DNA from: Pseudaminobacter soli (ex Li et al. 2025)
Lineage (GTDB): Bacteria; Pseudomonadota; Alphaproteobacteria; Rhizobiales; Rhizobiaceae
Length of the DNA stretch: 64,000 bases
Assembly: GCF_003012705.1 (NCBI RefSeq)
Contig: NZ_PXYL01000005.1
Coordinates: 62,001 to 126,000 of the forward strand
Reading direction: 5' to 3'
In this document: in pieces, positions 35,278 through 43,118 of the stretch
How the letters are laid out: each line of letters begins with the position of its first letter
How positions within the stretch are numbered: position 1 is the first letter of the stretch
Notes under the pieces: model-generated
The model's input: the letters and a program-made list of their open reading frames with translations, nothing else
What the model was told of the DNA's origin: nothing
The model's database searches: none
Made by a program: the position numbers and the translations under genes

Positions 35278-35529
35278 TCAGATCTTGATGGTCGGCTTGG
35301 TTTTGGTGAAAGTCTCGCGCTCCAGATACTTGGAGCTCGCGCCCTTGCCCTCGGTCCACGATTCCCGCACGACATAGCCGTTGCTGATCTTGCGGATGCT
35401 CATGTGTTCTTCGGTGCGCGGCGCTGACGGCGCCACTTCAACTGCCTTGGCCTTCGATGCGGAACGCTGAGGCGTCTTCTGCTTAGCTGGCTTTGGGGCC
35501 GCCTTAGCAGCCTGTTTGCGGGTTGCCAT
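35278..35529 (-). CDS. Basic small protein between portal and scaffold
   Basis: 83 aa with a Lys/Ala-rich disordered first half (TRKQAAKAAPKPAKQKTPQR) and a strand-rich second half (KISNGYVVRESWTEGKG). Similar short proteins are often found behind the portal. It might bind DNA or the portal; no function is assigned. Confidence 0.55.
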   Translation of the reverse strand: MATRKQAAKAAPKPAKQKTPQRSASKAKAVEVAPSAPRTEEHMSIRKISNGYVVRESWTEGKGASSKYLERETFTKTKPTIKI

Positions 35530-35538
35530 TTGCGATCC

Positions 35539-36942
35539 CTACTTTGCGGCGGGCGTGACGTCGGGCGGCGTCATTGCCGCCATTTGGTCGGCAGCCGCTC
35601 CAAGCTGCTCCTTGGCGATCATGTCCTGTTCTTCGGCCCAATCGCGTTCCGCGCTGGCGACGTTGCCGGCCTGCAGGTTCTCATAGGCCGTCTCGCCGCT
35701 GATCAGGCCCTTTTCCCAGAGCCCCATGATCGCGGTCATCTGCTGCGGCGTTATCGTGCGCTCGACCAGTGTCTTGGGCGGCGTGACGACGATGTTGCCG
35801 ATCTCGGTTTCGCCGAGGCCCATCATGCGGCCGGCGTAGCGGAGAGCCTTTTCAAGCCCGGCACAACTGGCATGGGCAACGCTGATCAGCGAAGCGGTCT
35901 CCGAGGTGTACCGGATGCGCAGCGCATCGCCGCTCTCGGCCGTCTTCTGGCCGCTGTTGAACAGGCGGGCACCGGCATTGGCTGCGTTCTGCTGTTCGTC
36001 GGTAATGGCCACGCGGTGAGCTGCAATGCCCGTTCCGGCAGGGCCGACATACTTGGCGTCTGGCTGCTTGCCTTCGCCATTGCCTTGCAGAGAGATCACC
36101 ACGCCAGCGCCAACAGTTTCCGGCGCTTCGCCATTGATGACGACGAACGTCTCCTGGCCGGTCATGAACAGTTGCCAGCGGTAATCTGCCGAAAGCTGGT
36201 ACATCGAGACGGCCGAACGCGCGATGCCGATGCATGGCGGTGTTTCAGGCTTCAGTGATAGGTCGCGCGGCCCCATGACAACGATAGGGATTTCCGTGAG
36301 GTTGTCGCCCTTGGCGGTAGTCGGCTCGCCTTCCTTGTCTTTGATCGGATTGCCGTCGCCATCATACCGGCGACCGACATACTTCCCGTTCTCAAGGAGC
36401 AGCGCCAGATACTGCTTTCTGTCGGTCCATTCGAAGCCGTTGCGTACCAGCCCGCTCTCATTGAGCACGAACATGGAGCGGTCTTCGGCCCAGTTGATCA
36501 GCGATTCCGCCTGATAGCCGGCCAGCCAAGGAAGGTCGCCGGAACTCGGGGCGTCGACCAGAACGGCATAGCGCCCCATCAGGAGCAGTTCGGCGGTGAT
36601 CCGGCGGTGGAAGGCCTCAAGTGGCAACCCGTCAGCCGTGGCGCGTTCCCAGAGCTTTGCCATACTGTCGGGGATGACGACCTTGATCTCGGCCTGGTGG
36701 ATGACGCCAACCATTGCCATGACAGCCGGCAAAACGATCTCGGCGAACTGCGCACGCTTCTGGTAGGCGGCATAGAGCGCAACACCGCCGTCTGCCTGCT
36801 TTGCGAAACCGGACGGCTGCGGGAGATAGACCTTCCCGGCGTCCTTGATTGCCGTCTCGCCGCGGTTGCTGTCCCGCATGAGCCGCCATTCTTCGGCGCG
36901 CTCGGTCCAGTCTGGATGTCTGGTGTCTACCGCGTCCGTCAT
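35539..36942 (-). CDS. Portal protein (DUF4055 family)
   Basis: 467 aa from ATG 36942, sharing one base with the terminase stop. DUF4055-type portal: early HPDWTERAEEWRLMRDSNRG, then YLPQPSGF, the clip/stem part (ISAVSMYQLSADYRWQLFM-type helix SMYQLSADYRWQLFMTGQET) and a C-terminal Glu/Ala-rich helix. Twelve copies form the DNA gate of the head. Direct neighbour of the large terminase. Confidence 0.88.
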   Translation of the reverse strand: MTDAVDTRHPDWTERAEEWRLMRDSNRGETAIKDAGKVYLPQPSGFAKQADGGVALYAAYQKRAQFAEIVLPAVMAMVGVIHQAEIKVVIPDSMAKLWERATADGLPLEAFHRRITAELLLMGRYAVLVDAPSSGDLPWLAGYQAESLINWAEDRSMFVLNESGLVRNGFEWTDRKQYLALLLENGKYVGRRYDGDGNPIKDKEGEPTTAKGDNLTEIPIVVMGPRDLSLKPETPPCIGIARSAVSMYQLSADYRWQLFMTGQETFVVINGEAPETVGAGVVISLQGNGEGKQPDAKYVGPAGTGIAAHRVAITDEQQNAANAGARLFNSGQKTAESGDALRIRYTSETASLISVAHASCAGLEKALRYAGRMMGLGETEIGNIVVTPPKTLVERTITPQQMTAIMGLWEKGLISGETAYENLQAGNVASAERDWAEEQDMIAKEQLGAAADQMAAMTPPDVTPAAK

Positions 36943-38483
36943 CAATATAGCCCTGAAACAGTTGCGGTGCTGGTGGATGCTCTAGGCTTCAATAGCCGCC
37001 CGAATGCTCCGGACGATGCGTCGACCTGGTCCTTGAACGAGCCGCCCGGGAACAGGCAGAGCTCGTCGATGTAGTCGGCGTTCCAATCACCGAGGACGAT
37101 GAAGACGTTGCCGGCCTCGCACTGAGCGGAGAACGGTTCGGCTCTGGTGACTTTGTCGCCTGTTTCCGGCTCGGCCTTCACGACAAAGCCGGCGAGCATG
37201 GCGACGAAGTCCTTGGCCTGCACCTTGCCAGCCTGTCCAGGGTCTTGCGGGAGGCTGATTTCGACATCCTTGCCGTCGGCCTCGGCCGTGGCCTTGATCA
37301 CTTTGCGGACCTCATTGCCTTCGGCCTGCGTCTTCACGACATGCCCGACGATGAACCTACCGTCAGGCGTCCTGCCAAGCTTGACGCCGGCGGTCCGCGC
37401 AGCCGTGGCCTTGGCCGTTGCCGCCAAGTCCCAATGTCGGACCCATTTGGTGCCGGCTGGTGCCACTGAGATGAATTTACCCTCGAACCATTCCCGTTTG
37501 AACAGGCCGCCCTCTCGAGGAACAGGACGCTGTTGGAACTGGCCAGCCACAGCGTAAGAGCCCATAGGCTTCTTATCGCGATCCACAACCTCACGCGGGA
37601 ACCTCTCTGGAAACAGCAGTTCGGTTTCGTATGTGCGAGGGTCGGTGAAACCGATCACCGTCCGGCACCGGCGTTCAGGCTCGAACTCCATGGGGAGCAT
37701 AAGATGCTCATACCCAAGCCCGAGCTTGATGCACTGGCCAGAGACGTCATCTTCGTGCAGCCGCTGCATGATGACGACAATGGCCGAGGTCTTCGGGTCG
37801 ACCAGACGAGACGGCACGGACTCGCGGAAGATGCGCGTCGTCCGCTGGCGCTCGGCCGGGCTTTCAGCAGTTTCGGTCGAATGCGGGTCATCGATTAGGA
37901 CACGGTGACCACGGCCGCCGGTGAGGCTAGCGAAAGGGACACCTTCACGAAACCCCGTTGCCGAGTTGGCGAATGACGCCTCGCCCGAACGGACAAGGGC
38001 AACCTCGGGCCAGAGCGACCGATACCATTCGCTAGACACCAGGTCGCGCATGCGCCGGCTGTCGCGCTTGACGTAGTTCTCCGAGTAGGAGGTCGTCAGG
38101 TAGCGCATCCAGGAAAGGCCACGCGGACCCCATTCCCACGCTGGCCAGAACACCGAGACAATCAGAGACTTCATCGTGCCCGGCGGCACGTTGATCAGAA
38201 GCCGGTTGATCCGCCCTTCGGTTATGGCCTCGAGGTGTGTGCAGATCGCATCGATATGCCAGCCGTGAACATAGTCGCTGCCAGGTTCAAGGACATGCCA
38301 GGCTTCTCGGACGAATGCCGCCAGTGATGACTGACACCGCGCGCGGATACGCTCGGCATCCTTGGCTATACGCTCCCGTTCAGCCTCTGCCGCCCTACGC
38401 GCCTTCTCCGCCCTGATCAGGCGCATCATCGTCGCCGGATCCGGCAAGCGGACCGAAGATGGATTCGAGCTGCGCGAGTTCAT
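36942..38483 (-). CDS. Terminase large subunit
   Basis: 513 aa from ATG 38483. N-terminal ATPase with Walker A VPPGTMKS (99-106), adenine-binding/coupling segments and the DDP of Walker B/D near 197 (RVLIDDPHS). The C-terminal nuclease of the RNase-H fold starts about 340 with HWDLAAT (catalytic Asp) and DPGQAGK later. It packages DNA through the portal. It overlaps the small-subunit 3' end by 89 bases. Confidence 0.93.
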   Translation of the reverse strand: MNSRSSNPSSVRLPDPATMMRLIRAEKARRAAEAERERIAKDAERIRARCQSSLAAFVREAWHVLEPGSDYVHGWHIDAICTHLEAITEGRINRLLINVPPGTMKSLIVSVFWPAWEWGPRGLSWMRYLTTSYSENYVKRDSRRMRDLVSSEWYRSLWPEVALVRSGEASFANSATGFREGVPFASLTGGRGHRVLIDDPHSTETAESPAERQRTTRIFRESVPSRLVDPKTSAIVVIMQRLHEDDVSGQCIKLGLGYEHLMLPMEFEPERRCRTVIGFTDPRTYETELLFPERFPREVVDRDKKPMGSYAVAGQFQQRPVPREGGLFKREWFEGKFISVAPAGTKWVRHWDLAATAKATAARTAGVKLGRTPDGRFIVGHVVKTQAEGNEVRKVIKATAEADGKDVEISLPQDPGQAGKVQAKDFVAMLAGFVVKAEPETGDKVTRAEPFSAQCEAGNVFIVLGDWNADYIDELCLFPGGSFKDQVDASSGAFGRLLKPRASTSTATVSGLY

Positions 38484-38778
38484 CACCACTCAACTTGGTC
38501 AGGTCCACGGACGTGATGGGGCCGCCGTTGGGGCCGGAATGCTCATGAGACTGGCGAGGCTTTCCATAGGCTCGGTCAAGCAAGGCATTGGCTGCCGCAA
38601 CCCGAGCACTTTCGCTCTCACCGTCCTTGGCGACATTAACCAGCACCTGCAGGGCCGTGGACGTATGCGCACGGGCAAGGTCGGATAGCGTGGCCTTGTG
38701 TGCCGCCGTCGCCCTCGATCGCGCCCCTGACGGCCTTCCTGCGCCTGGGCGATGCCCTCCGCGCGATTTGCCTGCCAT
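38395..38778 (-). CDS. Terminase small subunit
   Basis: 127 aa from ATG 38778. The N-terminus GGHRPGAGRPSGARSR is the typical Gly/Arg linker, followed by a helical DNA-binding region (SDLARAHTSTALQVLVNVAK, then ESARVAAANALLDRAYGKP) and an acidic tail. It would recognise pac or cos DNA. First gene of the late block; a TTG start 12 codons upstream is possible. Confidence 0.85.
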   Translation of the reverse strand: MAGKSRGGHRPGAGRPSGARSRATAAHKATLSDLARAHTSTALQVLVNVAKDGESESARVAAANALLDRAYGKPRQSHEHSGPNGGPITSVDLTKLSGDELAQLESIFGPLAGSGDDDAPDQGGEGA

Positions 38779-38925
38779 GTTTGATTTCCGTTTGATTTCC
38801 GGCGGCGAATTCAAATGCCGGGATTGTCCGCCCTACTCGACGCCCATTGGGCCGGCTGCCTACCAGGTCTTCGTCAGCCCCGTTACAAGCTGCCTGTATG
38901 CCATGCGCCACTTTTATCCAACTAT

Positions 38926-38968
38926 CTTGTATTTTGATGTTGACACATACAAGTTACTTGGATAGATT
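38926..38968 (+). promoter_or_regulatory. Promoter and inverted repeat of the plus-strand cassette
   Basis: TTGACA (38940-38945), 17-base spacer, TAGATT (38963-38968). The -35 box lies in the loop of a 7-bp inverted repeat CTTGTAT (38926-38932) / ATACAAG (38947-38953), which could be the operator of a dimeric regulator such as the HTH protein encoded third in the cassette. AT-rich compared with the neighbourhood. Confidence 0.7.
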
Positions 38969-38993
38969 GATCTCAACAACAAGGGAGATCGAC

Positions 38994-39188
38994 ATGACCG
39001 CTCAGCAGAAACTCAACGCCAAGGTCAGCAAACTCAACGTCGCGATGCTCAAGGACATGGCTACGAAGTTGATCGTGGACACCCGCGCCGAGGCAGATAT
39101 CGTTCTCTCTGCCACTCTCGATGCGCTGATGGCCAAGATGCCAGAAGATCAGTTTGTGGCCTTCTGCGAAGAGCTGGAGGCCGCATGA
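38994..39188 (+). CDS. Small helical protein 1 of the plus-strand cassette
   Basis: 64 aa from ATG 38994 with AAGGGAGATC before it. It starts TAQQKLNAKVSKLNVAML and continues as an amphipathic helix with an acidic end (EDQFVAFCEELEAA). No recognised domain. It overlaps the next gene by 4 bases (ATGA). Confidence 0.65.
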   Translation: MTAQQKLNAKVSKLNVAMLKDMATKLIVDTRAEADIVLSATLDALMAKMPEDQFVAFCEELEAA

Positions 39189-39412
39189 GCCCCGAAGTCA
39201 AAGCTCAATATAAGGCGGACCTCGCAAGGGTCCGCGCTGAGCGCGACCGCTTCCGCGAATGGGCAAGCCAAAAGCGCAAAGACTACATCGGGCTGAAGAA
39301 GAAGCGTCGGTTCCTAGATGCGCTCCACGCGCTCGACAGATACCAAGAGTATCGCAACAGCGCGGCTCAGTTCGACTCTGAAGCAAAGCGCATTCAGGAG
39401 TATTTGAAATGA
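39185..39412 (+). CDS. Small charged coiled-coil protein 2 of the cassette
   Basis: 75 aa, almost all helix with many Arg/Lys/Glu (DLARVRAERDRFREWASQKR; YRNSAAQFDSEAKRIQEYLK). No recognised domain. Coupled to both neighbours by ATGA overlaps. It could be an antitoxin-like or DNA-bridging partner, but there is no direct evidence. Confidence 0.6.
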   Translation: MSPEVKAQYKADLARVRAERDRFREWASQKRKDYIGLKKKRRFLDALHALDRYQEYRNSAAQFDSEAKRIQEYLK

Positions 39413-39600
39413 CCCCTGACGCCTTCACCCGCTGGCTCGCTGACATGAAGTCGGCGGGCCTTGGCCGCTCCGATGCCGAGTGCGCGCGCCTTCTTGGCAT
39501 ATCCGCAAACTCGGTCGTTGATATGAAGAAGCGCGGGGCTGACGTTAGAACCGCCCTTGCCTGCCGCGCCCTTCTCCATCGGCTTGAGCCGTACTCCTAG
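39409..39600 (+). CDS. Small HTH regulator, third gene of the cassette
   Basis: 63 aa. RSDAECARLLGISANSVVDMKK is a good helix-turn-helix of the Cro/XRE type. No dimerisation domain beyond a short C-terminal helix. It is the natural candidate to bind the inverted repeat in its own promoter and keep the cassette autoregulated during lysogeny. Confidence 0.65.
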   Translation: MTPDAFTRWLADMKSAGLGRSDAECARLLGISANSVVDMKKRGADVRTALACRALLHRLEPYS

Positions 39601-39638
39601 CCCGCGCGCTCTCCGCTCTTTGCTGATGTAGGGATCAG

Positions 39639-39822
39639 GACGGGCCGCAGCGCCCGTCGCCTATAGGCTTGCCCGCACTGGCTAACCGCTGACCATCTGG
39701 CTCATAGGGTGAGGAAGCGCTGGCGGGCAATTCGATGTGCATATCTTCGCCCTCGGTTGAGGGAGCAGAAATGGACATGCTTGGGCCGGTGGCCGCCGCC
39801 CGCTGTAGGACGACGGCCTTTT
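39639..39822 (+). terminator. Structured intergenic region ending in an intrinsic terminator
   Basis: Three inverted repeats in 180 bases: GACGGGC (39639-39645) with GCCCGTC (39652-39658); TTGCCCGC (39669-39676) with GCGGGCAA (39723-39730); and GGCCGCCG (39791-39798) with CGACGGCC (39811-39818) followed by TTTT. The last one is a usable terminator for the plus-strand cassette. The first two might belong to a small structured RNA. Confidence 0.6.
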
Positions 39823-39827
39823 AAGAC

Positions 39828-40136
39828 TTATGCCTGCGCAATGTGCGGATCGATGTGCGAGTAAGCATCGACGGCGATGCGCCAGGCGGTCAGCGACTGG
39901 TTCGAACGAGTGTAAACGAGATCAAATGGAGCATCTCCGGGCTTGGGCACGGCCTCGCGCTCGGGATTGATCGCGGCGACCTTCATGAGGTCCGGCACGA
40001 TATAGCCCGGCGGCTCATAGGTCAGGTTATAGATGCCGGTGTCGCGACTGACGGCAGATGCCGGCATGCTGAAGATGATGGCAGCCGCAAGCATGGCGAG
40101 GCCGCCGAAGAAGAGACTTCGGAAGGTTCGAACCAT
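39828..40136 (-). CDS. Secreted small protein at the end of the early-left operon
   Basis: 102 aa. Signal peptide SLFFGGLAMLAAAIIFSMPASA with cleavage after ASA (about 28). The mature part is short and Pro-rich (NLTYEPPGYIVPDLMKVAA, then VYTRSNQSLTAWRIA). A phage-encoded exported protein expressed with early genes could alter the envelope, for example to exclude other phages (inference). Not recognised. Confidence 0.6.
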   Translation of the reverse strand: MVRTFRSLFFGGLAMLAAAIIFSMPASAVSRDTGIYNLTYEPPGYIVPDLMKVAAINPEREAVPKPGDAPFDLVYTRSNQSLTAWRIAVDAYSHIDPHIAQA

Positions 40137-40271
40137 CAGGGTTCCTTTCGGTTGGATTTGCCGCGATTACCCGCACGGCCGGGAACTGGTTGCAGGGAGG
40201 GAGGCTACCCAGCCGTTGGGAGTGGATGGAATTACGGCCACCATTTCCCCTGCCCTGCAAAACTCTCTGGG

Positions 40272-40913
40272 TTATGCTGCCTTGCGCTGCCCCAACATCG
40301 GCTCTAGCAGGTCCGCTCGATGGGTCGGCTTGGCGTCGTCGGCCATCCAGTGTGTGACTGTGGCCAGGTTATCCAAATCTATACGCTGATTTGGCATCAT
40401 TGGCACCACCCTCGACCAGCTAGGGCCTTGTAACGATTGAGCATTTTTAAGGATTTGACGCGCAACGCGTTCGAATGCATCGTCTAGGCGGCGATCTGCC
40501 GTACTACGCGAACGGCCCGTTTTCTTGCAGAACTGGCGGAATGAACCGGCCAGACGTGGTGCCGCCATGCACATCGACCAGTTGCCGAGCAGGATGCGGC
40601 TTTCATCGTCGCCGGCATAGTCGATCAGCCAACCGTACATGACTTCCTCGGCGCGCGATATGGCCTTGCTGGATGGGCGATACGGGACATGGTTGCCGTT
40701 GATGCCATAGCCGGGATGATGGCCGCCGACGCCGACGGTCTCGACCTGCAGCGCTGGCCACAGAGATCGGACCTTTGCCGGCCTCAACTGCCTCACGTCC
40801 ATATGCGCGATGGTGTCAGCCGCCTCGATGAAGCGAGCCTTCACGATGGTGATCAGATCGGCGAGCGCCGCGGCTTCGGTATAATCATACTGCAAGGCGT
40901 TGCTCCGGTTCAT
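40272..40913 (-). CDS. Phage protein of the DUF6362-like type
   Basis: 213 aa from ATG 40913. Helical, with Trp-rich spots (VRSLWPALQVETVG, VMYGWLID) and an HTH-like segment (RQFCKKTGRSRSTADRRLDDAFERVA). I recognise the overall look from proteins with a DUF6362 label in rhizobial phages, but I cannot check it. Likely a DNA-binding or packaging-related early protein. Confidence 0.6.
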   Translation of the reverse strand: MNRSNALQYDYTEAAALADLITIVKARFIEAADTIAHMDVRQLRPAKVRSLWPALQVETVGVGGHHPGYGINGNHVPYRPSSKAISRAEEVMYGWLIDYAGDDESRILLGNWSMCMAAPRLAGSFRQFCKKTGRSRSTADRRLDDAFERVARQILKNAQSLQGPSWSRVVPMMPNQRIDLDNLATVTHWMADDAKPTHRADLLEPMLGQRKAA

Positions 40914-41310
40914 CGAGGATGGATTCAAGGCTCTTGTAGATAAGCATTCGCAGGGAGGCGCGCACCGGCCAGGGACGACGGGCTACGGCTTCCCCGCGCA
41001 ACACGCCAAGGGGTATCTGGTCGAAGGCTTCCAGCACGTCCCCGGCGCGCTCCAGTGCCCAATCCGGCCGCTGGATCAGAATGTCGGATATGGCGCCGAT
41101 CGTCTCCGACCAGAGCTCATCCCGGTTGTTCTTGGTCTGCTTGATGCAGCGGAGCACGAAGATCAGATGACCGTCGCCGTATTCATTCCGGATCTCATGC
41201 ATCGTACCGCGGGCATGGCTCTGCGCAGCCTCACGCCGGCGGTAGATCGGCACCAGTCGGATGCCCAGCCCGTCGAGCAATGCGTCGAGTTGGCCCTTAG
41301 GTCGGCTCAT
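40885..41310 (-). CDS. Early phage protein, unknown
   Basis: 141 aa from ATG 41310 overlapping the preceding stop by 4 bases. Starts MSRPKGQLDALLDGLGIRLV, then a helical middle (LIFVLRCIKQTKNNRDELW, AISDILIQRPDWALERAG). No motif recognised. Overlaps the next gene by 29 bases. Confidence 0.6.
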   Translation of the reverse strand: MSRPKGQLDALLDGLGIRLVPIYRRREAAQSHARGTMHEIRNEYGDGHLIFVLRCIKQTKNNRDELWSETIGAISDILIQRPDWALERAGDVLEAFDQIPLGVLRGEAVARRPWPVRASLRMLIYKSLESILDEPEQRLAV

Positions 41311-41639
41311 CGTGGTAGCCTTGCCTTTGCCGCGTCCAGCCGATAGCCAACGCCCCACACCGTCATGATATCGATGCCGGTGCCGGCCAGCTTTTTCCGC
41401 AACTGGCTGATGAAGACTGTGACGATGGTCCGAGCATACTCCGGGCCGCCGTCGGGATCGTCCCGGTAAAGCGCGTCGAGGATATGGTCGTGCGTCACGG
41501 TTCGCCCTTTGGCGCCGACGATAGCGCGCAGGATTTCTGCCTGCGACCTCGTCAGGCCGCGGTCGATGATGACACCTTCTAAGTCATCATGCCGGGTTGG
41601 TTGGCCGCAGGTTGGGCAATGCAAGTGTGGCCTATTCAT
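41307..41639 (-). CDS. Orphan OmpR-type winged helix with N-terminal CPTCG knuckle
   Basis: 110 aa. HCPTCGQP at 7-14 is half of a zinc ribbon. Residues 28-105 are an OmpR/PhoB effector domain (LTRSQAEILRAIVGAKGRTV, then ARTIVTVFISQLRKKLAGTG, VWGVGYRLD) without receiver. It would bind DNA through its winged helix and could regulate late genes or host promoters. Probably acquired from a host response regulator. Confidence 0.75.
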   Translation of the reverse strand: MNRPHLHCPTCGQPTRHDDLEGVIIDRGLTRSQAEILRAIVGAKGRTVTHDHILDALYRDDPDGGPEYARTIVTVFISQLRKKLAGTGIDIMTVWGVGYRLDAAKARLPR

Positions 41640-42076
41640 TTGAGCCCCCTCTTCTGGAGCATGCGGCGCACTGCGGTGCGATCAAAGCCGAATACGCGCC
41701 CCAACTCAGTCAGGGTGTAGCGCCGGCCGTCGATCTGGCAGTTGAGGTAGACGGCAGCAACGGCATCACCTCTCGCGGCAACGATATCGCTCCGGAGTGA
41801 AGTGGACAGGATACCGCGCACTTCGACGCCATGCTCTGCGGCGACGGCAGCAATGATCTCTTCAGGATTCGGCCCGTTGTCCTCTGGCTCGTCTGGCTGT
41901 TCAATCGCCTCGACGGCGGCGGCTGTCCTGCCTAGAGCTTCCTGTGCCGCCAGCCAGCGGAGAGACAAGAGAGTAACCCTTTGCCTGCGATACAGACGCT
42001 TCAACCGGAACCCGTCATCGACAACGACGCGCTGGGCTCCGGCCATGGTGTGCTTGGAGGAGACGGCGAGGGTCAT
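41636..42076 (-). CDS. DnaA-C-terminal-like HTH protein
   Basis: 146 aa from ATG 42076 (4-base overlap). The last 75 residues (AEHGVEVRGILSTSLRSDIV, AARGDAVAAVYLNCQIDGRR, LTELGRVFGFDRTAVRRML) follow the pattern of the DnaA domain IV DNA-binding helix-turn-helix. No AAA+ domain. It might recognise the phage origin or a DnaA-box-like control site. Confidence 0.65.
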   Translation of the reverse strand: MTLAVSSKHTMAGAQRVVVDDGFRLKRLYRRQRVTLLSLRWLAAQEALGRTAAAVEAIEQPDEPEDNGPNPEEIIAAVAAEHGVEVRGILSTSLRSDIVAARGDAVAAVYLNCQIDGRRYTLTELGRVFGFDRTAVRRMLQKRGLK

Positions 42077-42756
42077 GCAGCGATCCTCTCGACAATCTCG
42101 GGGTCGGCCTCCACACATCGTCGCGCCCGCAACATCCAGCAGACGCCGCGCGTGAGATCCTTGCCGGTACAGTTCCAGCGAAGCGCCGCCATCATTTCCG
42201 ACATATTCGAGCGGCGGGTTGCCGAGATGCGGAACATCCCGCAAAGCTCATAGAGTTCATCGCGCCACAACATATCGAGCGCCGCCGATGGCAAGGAGGT
42301 CTCAACCCTCTGGTCGGGGAAACGCCAGCGCGCCAAGCCATCGTGTTCGGCGATCGGCATAGCCCGACGTATCTCGGGATATACCCACACCTCAGCGTCT
42401 TTTATCCCGTCTGGGACGCGCCGAAGATAGAATTTGCCGTCTCGCTCATAGTGAGCCGCCCATTGATTGGTTTCCTGCTCGACAAGGAACTTTTCGTGCA
42501 GCGCCGCGACGACGTGATGCGCGACACGGTTCATGGATTCGATTTGCGCCGGCAGCCGGTCCAGCTTGTCCTTGGCCGACTTGATCTCAACCGAGATGAT
42601 TTCTGCCCGGTCCACTGCCAGCACGTCGATCCGGTTCGGCCCGTAGGTGCTGACATTGATCTCATGGATGATGCGAGCATTGGGCCGCCGCTCGCGGATG
42701 CGGGCCACGACGGCATCTCGGACTTCTGCCTCTGCTGAGCTTCGATAAGCTGGCAT
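42073..42756 (-). CDS. PD-(D/E)XK-type nuclease-like protein (MmcB-like)
   Basis: 227 aa. The first 100 residues fit a restriction-nuclease fold: EAEVRDAVVARIRERRPNAR, then NRIDVLAVDRAEIISVEIKS with the D...EIK active-site spacing, and a DRLPAQIESM helix. The rest is unknown. Possibly a repair or Holliday-junction-related nuclease of the early operon. Confidence 0.7.
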   Translation of the reverse strand: MPAYRSSAEAEVRDAVVARIRERRPNARIIHEINVSTYGPNRIDVLAVDRAEIISVEIKSAKDKLDRLPAQIESMNRVAHHVVAALHEKFLVEQETNQWAAHYERDGKFYLRRVPDGIKDAEVWVYPEIRRAMPIAEHDGLARWRFPDQRVETSLPSAALDMLWRDELYELCGMFRISATRRSNMSEMMAALRWNCTGKDLTRGVCWMLRARRCVEADPEIVERIAA

Positions 42757-43118
42757 CAGACTCTTGCCCTCCTCTTCACGTACTCGATCGTCACCGGCTT
42801 GCTTCTGACGAAGATCGTGCCGAATGCCTCCTGCTGCTCCTCGGCCGTCCGTGCGGCTCGCTCACGGCGCCATTCATCGCTGTCGAGGAAGTCGGGGATT
42901 GCGGGATCGGTGTCGGCCGTCTCCGCCCTGATCTCGGGATTGAGGATGCGCCGCACGCATTCCTTGGCTTCGGCAAGCGCCTGGCTGGCGGTGTTGCAAC
43001 TGACGGGCTCGCCGTCCTTGCGCACCAGCTTCCACCGGTCTGACGTGAACAGCCGAAACATGGGCCGATAGCCGCCCTTCCATGGCAGGTAGCGATATTC
43101 TGGGAGGAAGTCGGCCAT
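42756..43118 (-). CDS. Early phage protein next to the helicase
   Basis: 120 aa. Strand-rich N-terminus (YLPWKGGYRPMFRLFTSDRW) and a long charged helix with a basic end (TIEYVKRRARV). No family recognised. Coupled to the DnaB-like gene and to the nuclease by one-base stop/start overlaps. May be a helicase loader or regulator, but no direct evidence. Confidence 0.6.
   Translation of the reverse strand: MADFLPEYRYLPWKGGYRPMFRLFTSDRWKLVRKDGEPVSCNTASQALAEAKECVRRILNPEIRAETADTDPAIPDFLDSDEWRRERAARTAEEQQEAFGTIFVRSKPVTIEYVKRRARV

Noticed and set aside
17580-38814. Gene transfer agent instead of a phage
   Set aside because: BR0599-type tail parts occur in GTAs too, but terminase small subunit, operators, repressor, helicase and recombination genes and tRNA integration point to a true prophage.
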